A model generated the notes under the pieces. It was not told the origin of the DNA, searched no databases, and saw only the letters and a list, made by a program, of their open reading frames with translations. Source: Mycobacterium sp. (GTDB taxonomy: Bacteria > Actinomycetota > Actinomycetes > Mycobacteriales > Mycobacteriaceae). Taken from it: a stretch of DNA of 7,491 nt. A program made the translations under genes and the position numbers. Positions 6,347 to 7,491 of this stretch are shown here, piece after piece (position 1 is the first letter of the stretch; every line of letters starts with the position of its first letter). The DNA lies in contig JAHFVB010000245.1 in the NCBI GenBank assembly GCA_023264755.1, forward strand, positions 1 to 7,491, in the 5' to 3' direction.

Positions 6347-7491
6347 TCACGGGGCCAGTGCGCGGGCGATCAGCGGGCCCAGCGTCTCCAACACCTCGGC
6401 GTCCAGCAGGTCGGAGTGCCGACAGTTCAGCGCCGTCACGCGCAGCTCACCGCCGACGTGGTCGCGCCACGCCGCCGAGGCCAGGCCCGAGCGAATCGGC
6501 TCGAGCGTCGCATCGACGAAGAAGACGTCGCCGTCGTACCGGCCGTAGTCCGCTCCGACGTTGAATCGTTCTGCGGCGACGTAGTTCTCGACGGCCATGG
6601 CGATCCGGGCGTCGTCGAGAATGGCGATGGCGTCGTCGTGTGAGCGCATCAGCGCCACCGCTTCGTCGGTCGTCATCCTGGCGCCCGGGTCGACCGGAAA
6701 GCCCATTTCGCGAAGCACCCCGGCCAGCACCGCGCCGGCGTCGAAGTCGTGGTCTTCGGTCGTGTCGGGATAGGAGTCGAGCATGCCGACGAAGCCGACC
6801 TCACGGCCCCGACCGGCCAGTTGCTGCGCGATGAGCAGCGCGACCGCTCCGCCGAATGACCAGCCCAACAACCGGATCGGACCGTCCGGGGCGATGGACG
6901 TCACGGCCTCGACGTAACTGGCGGCGAGTTCGGCAATGTGCTCGGGAAGCGTTCCGCCGGAGAACAGCGGAGACTGCAGACCGTACAGCGGAACATTCTG
7001 GGGCAGATGGCGTTTGAGCCCGGCGTACGGCCAGCTGAGTCCACTCGCAGGGGGCAGACAGAACAGCGGCGGCTCGGTTCCGGTCGTCCGCAAAGGCAGC
7101 ACCAGTCCGAACCCGTCGACCGCGTCGGGTTCGGGGGCGCCGGTCACCCGCGCCCCGACCTGGGCAACCGTCGCCGCCGTCATGAGCTCGGACAACGGCA
7201 CGTCGACGTCGAACTCGCGCCGGATGGCCGCGGCCAGCCGCACCAACAGCAGGGAGTGGCCGCCGAGAGTGAAGAAGTCGTCGTCGATGGTGGCGACGGG
7301 AGTGTCGAGCAACTCGGCAAACAGGGTGCAGAGTCGGCCCTCGGTCTGGGTTCGTGGAGGGCGTCCGGTCGTGGTGGCGAATCGCGGCGCGGGGAGGGCG
7401 TTTCGGTCGAGTTTGCCGTTGGGGGTAAGTGGGAAGGTGGCCAGTTCGACGTAGGCGGCGGGAACCATGTGGACGGGTAGCGTCGCGGCGG
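6347..7491 (-). CDS. Non-ribosomal peptide synthetase, C-terminal end: A-domain tail, PCP, thioesterase (partial)
   Basis: The frame is open to the right edge, so only about the last 380 residues are seen. Numbering from the codon at 7468, the adenylation-domain A10 motif is PNGKLDR (16-22) with the catalytic Lys19. The carrier domain follows with FFTLGGHSLL (65-74); Ser72 would carry the phosphopantetheine arm. A type I thioesterase then runs from about 125 to the end, with nucleophile Ser204 in GWSFGG, Asp231 in MLDSYP and His351 in CRHSDLL as the likely triad. It therefore releases the finished peptide, and no epimerase domain lies between PCP and thioesterase. Next to ornithine hydroxylase, panD and a siderophore-binding protein, it is probably the last module of an exochelin-like synthetase (compare FxbC of M. 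smegmatis), but the substrate-specifying A-domain residues are outside the window. It could also make an unrelated peptide. Confidence 0.92.
   Translation of the reverse strand, partial: AATLPVHMVPAAYVELATFPLTPNGKLDRNALPAPRFATTTGRPPRTQTEGRLCTLFAELLDTPVATIDDDFFTLGGHSLLLVRLAAAIRREFDVDVPLSELMTAATVAQVGARVTGAPEPDAVDGFGLVLPLRTTGTEPPLFCLPPASGLSWPYAGLKRHLPQNVPLYGLQSPLFSGGTLPEHIAELAASYVEAVTSIAPDGPIRLLGWSFGGAVALLIAQQLAGRGREVGFVGMLDSYPDTTEDHDFDAGAVLAGVLREMGFPVDPGARMTTDEAVALMRSHDDAIAILDDARIAMAVENYVAAERFNVGADYGRYDGDVFFVDATLEPIRSGLASAAWRDHVGGELRVTALNCRHSDLLDAEVLETLGPLIARALAP

Overview
The window looks like the chromosome of a fast-growing mycobacterium (Mycobacterium/Mycolicibacterium) or a close relative. 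The evidence is high GC, protein sequences that closely resemble from memory the M. tuberculosis set Rv3031, Rv3030, Rv3029c (FixA/EtfB) and Rv3028c (FixB/EtfA) in the same order, mycobacterial-type IdeR (iron repressor) boxes, and exochelin-type siderophore genes. The species cannot be fixed from the window alone.

Left part (1-3265), conserved core. Two overlapping minus-strand genes encode the N-terminus of a GH57 alpha-glucan enzyme (Rv3031-like, cut by the window edge) and a SAM-dependent methyltransferase (Rv3030-like). In mycobacteria this pair belongs to the 6-O-methylglucose lipopolysaccharide locus. Across a 209-bp gap, the plus-strand operon etfB-etfA encodes the electron transfer flavoprotein that drains electrons from acyl-CoA dehydrogenases. 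It ends in a strong GC-rich hairpin (3233-3265).

Right part (3319-7491), an iron/siderophore locus. A minus-strand pair, panD-like aspartate decarboxylase followed by an ornithine N5-hydroxylase, overlaps by 4 bp. A divergent plus-strand gene encodes a siderophore-binding lipoprotein. The 268-bp gap between them carries two 19-bp IdeR-box matches, one next to each transcription unit. After a second hairpin terminator comes the 3' end of a convergent minus-strand NRPS gene (end of an A domain, PCP, thioesterase), which runs off the right edge.

How it fits together: PanD makes beta-alanine and the hydroxylase makes N5-hydroxyornithine. These are two building blocks of exochelins; exochelin MS of M. 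smegmatis contains beta-alanine and three N-hydroxyornithines. The NRPS end with its releasing thioesterase is a plausible assembly-line terminus, and the lipoprotein is a plausible receptor for returning ferric siderophore. The most interesting point is the recruitment of a vitamin-pathway enzyme (PanD) into an iron-controlled siderophore operon. The formyltransferase, permease, exporter and the rest of the NRPS are not visible here. No RNA genes, insertion sequences, CRISPR arrays or attachment sites were recognised, and no gap between genes exceeds 300 bases.
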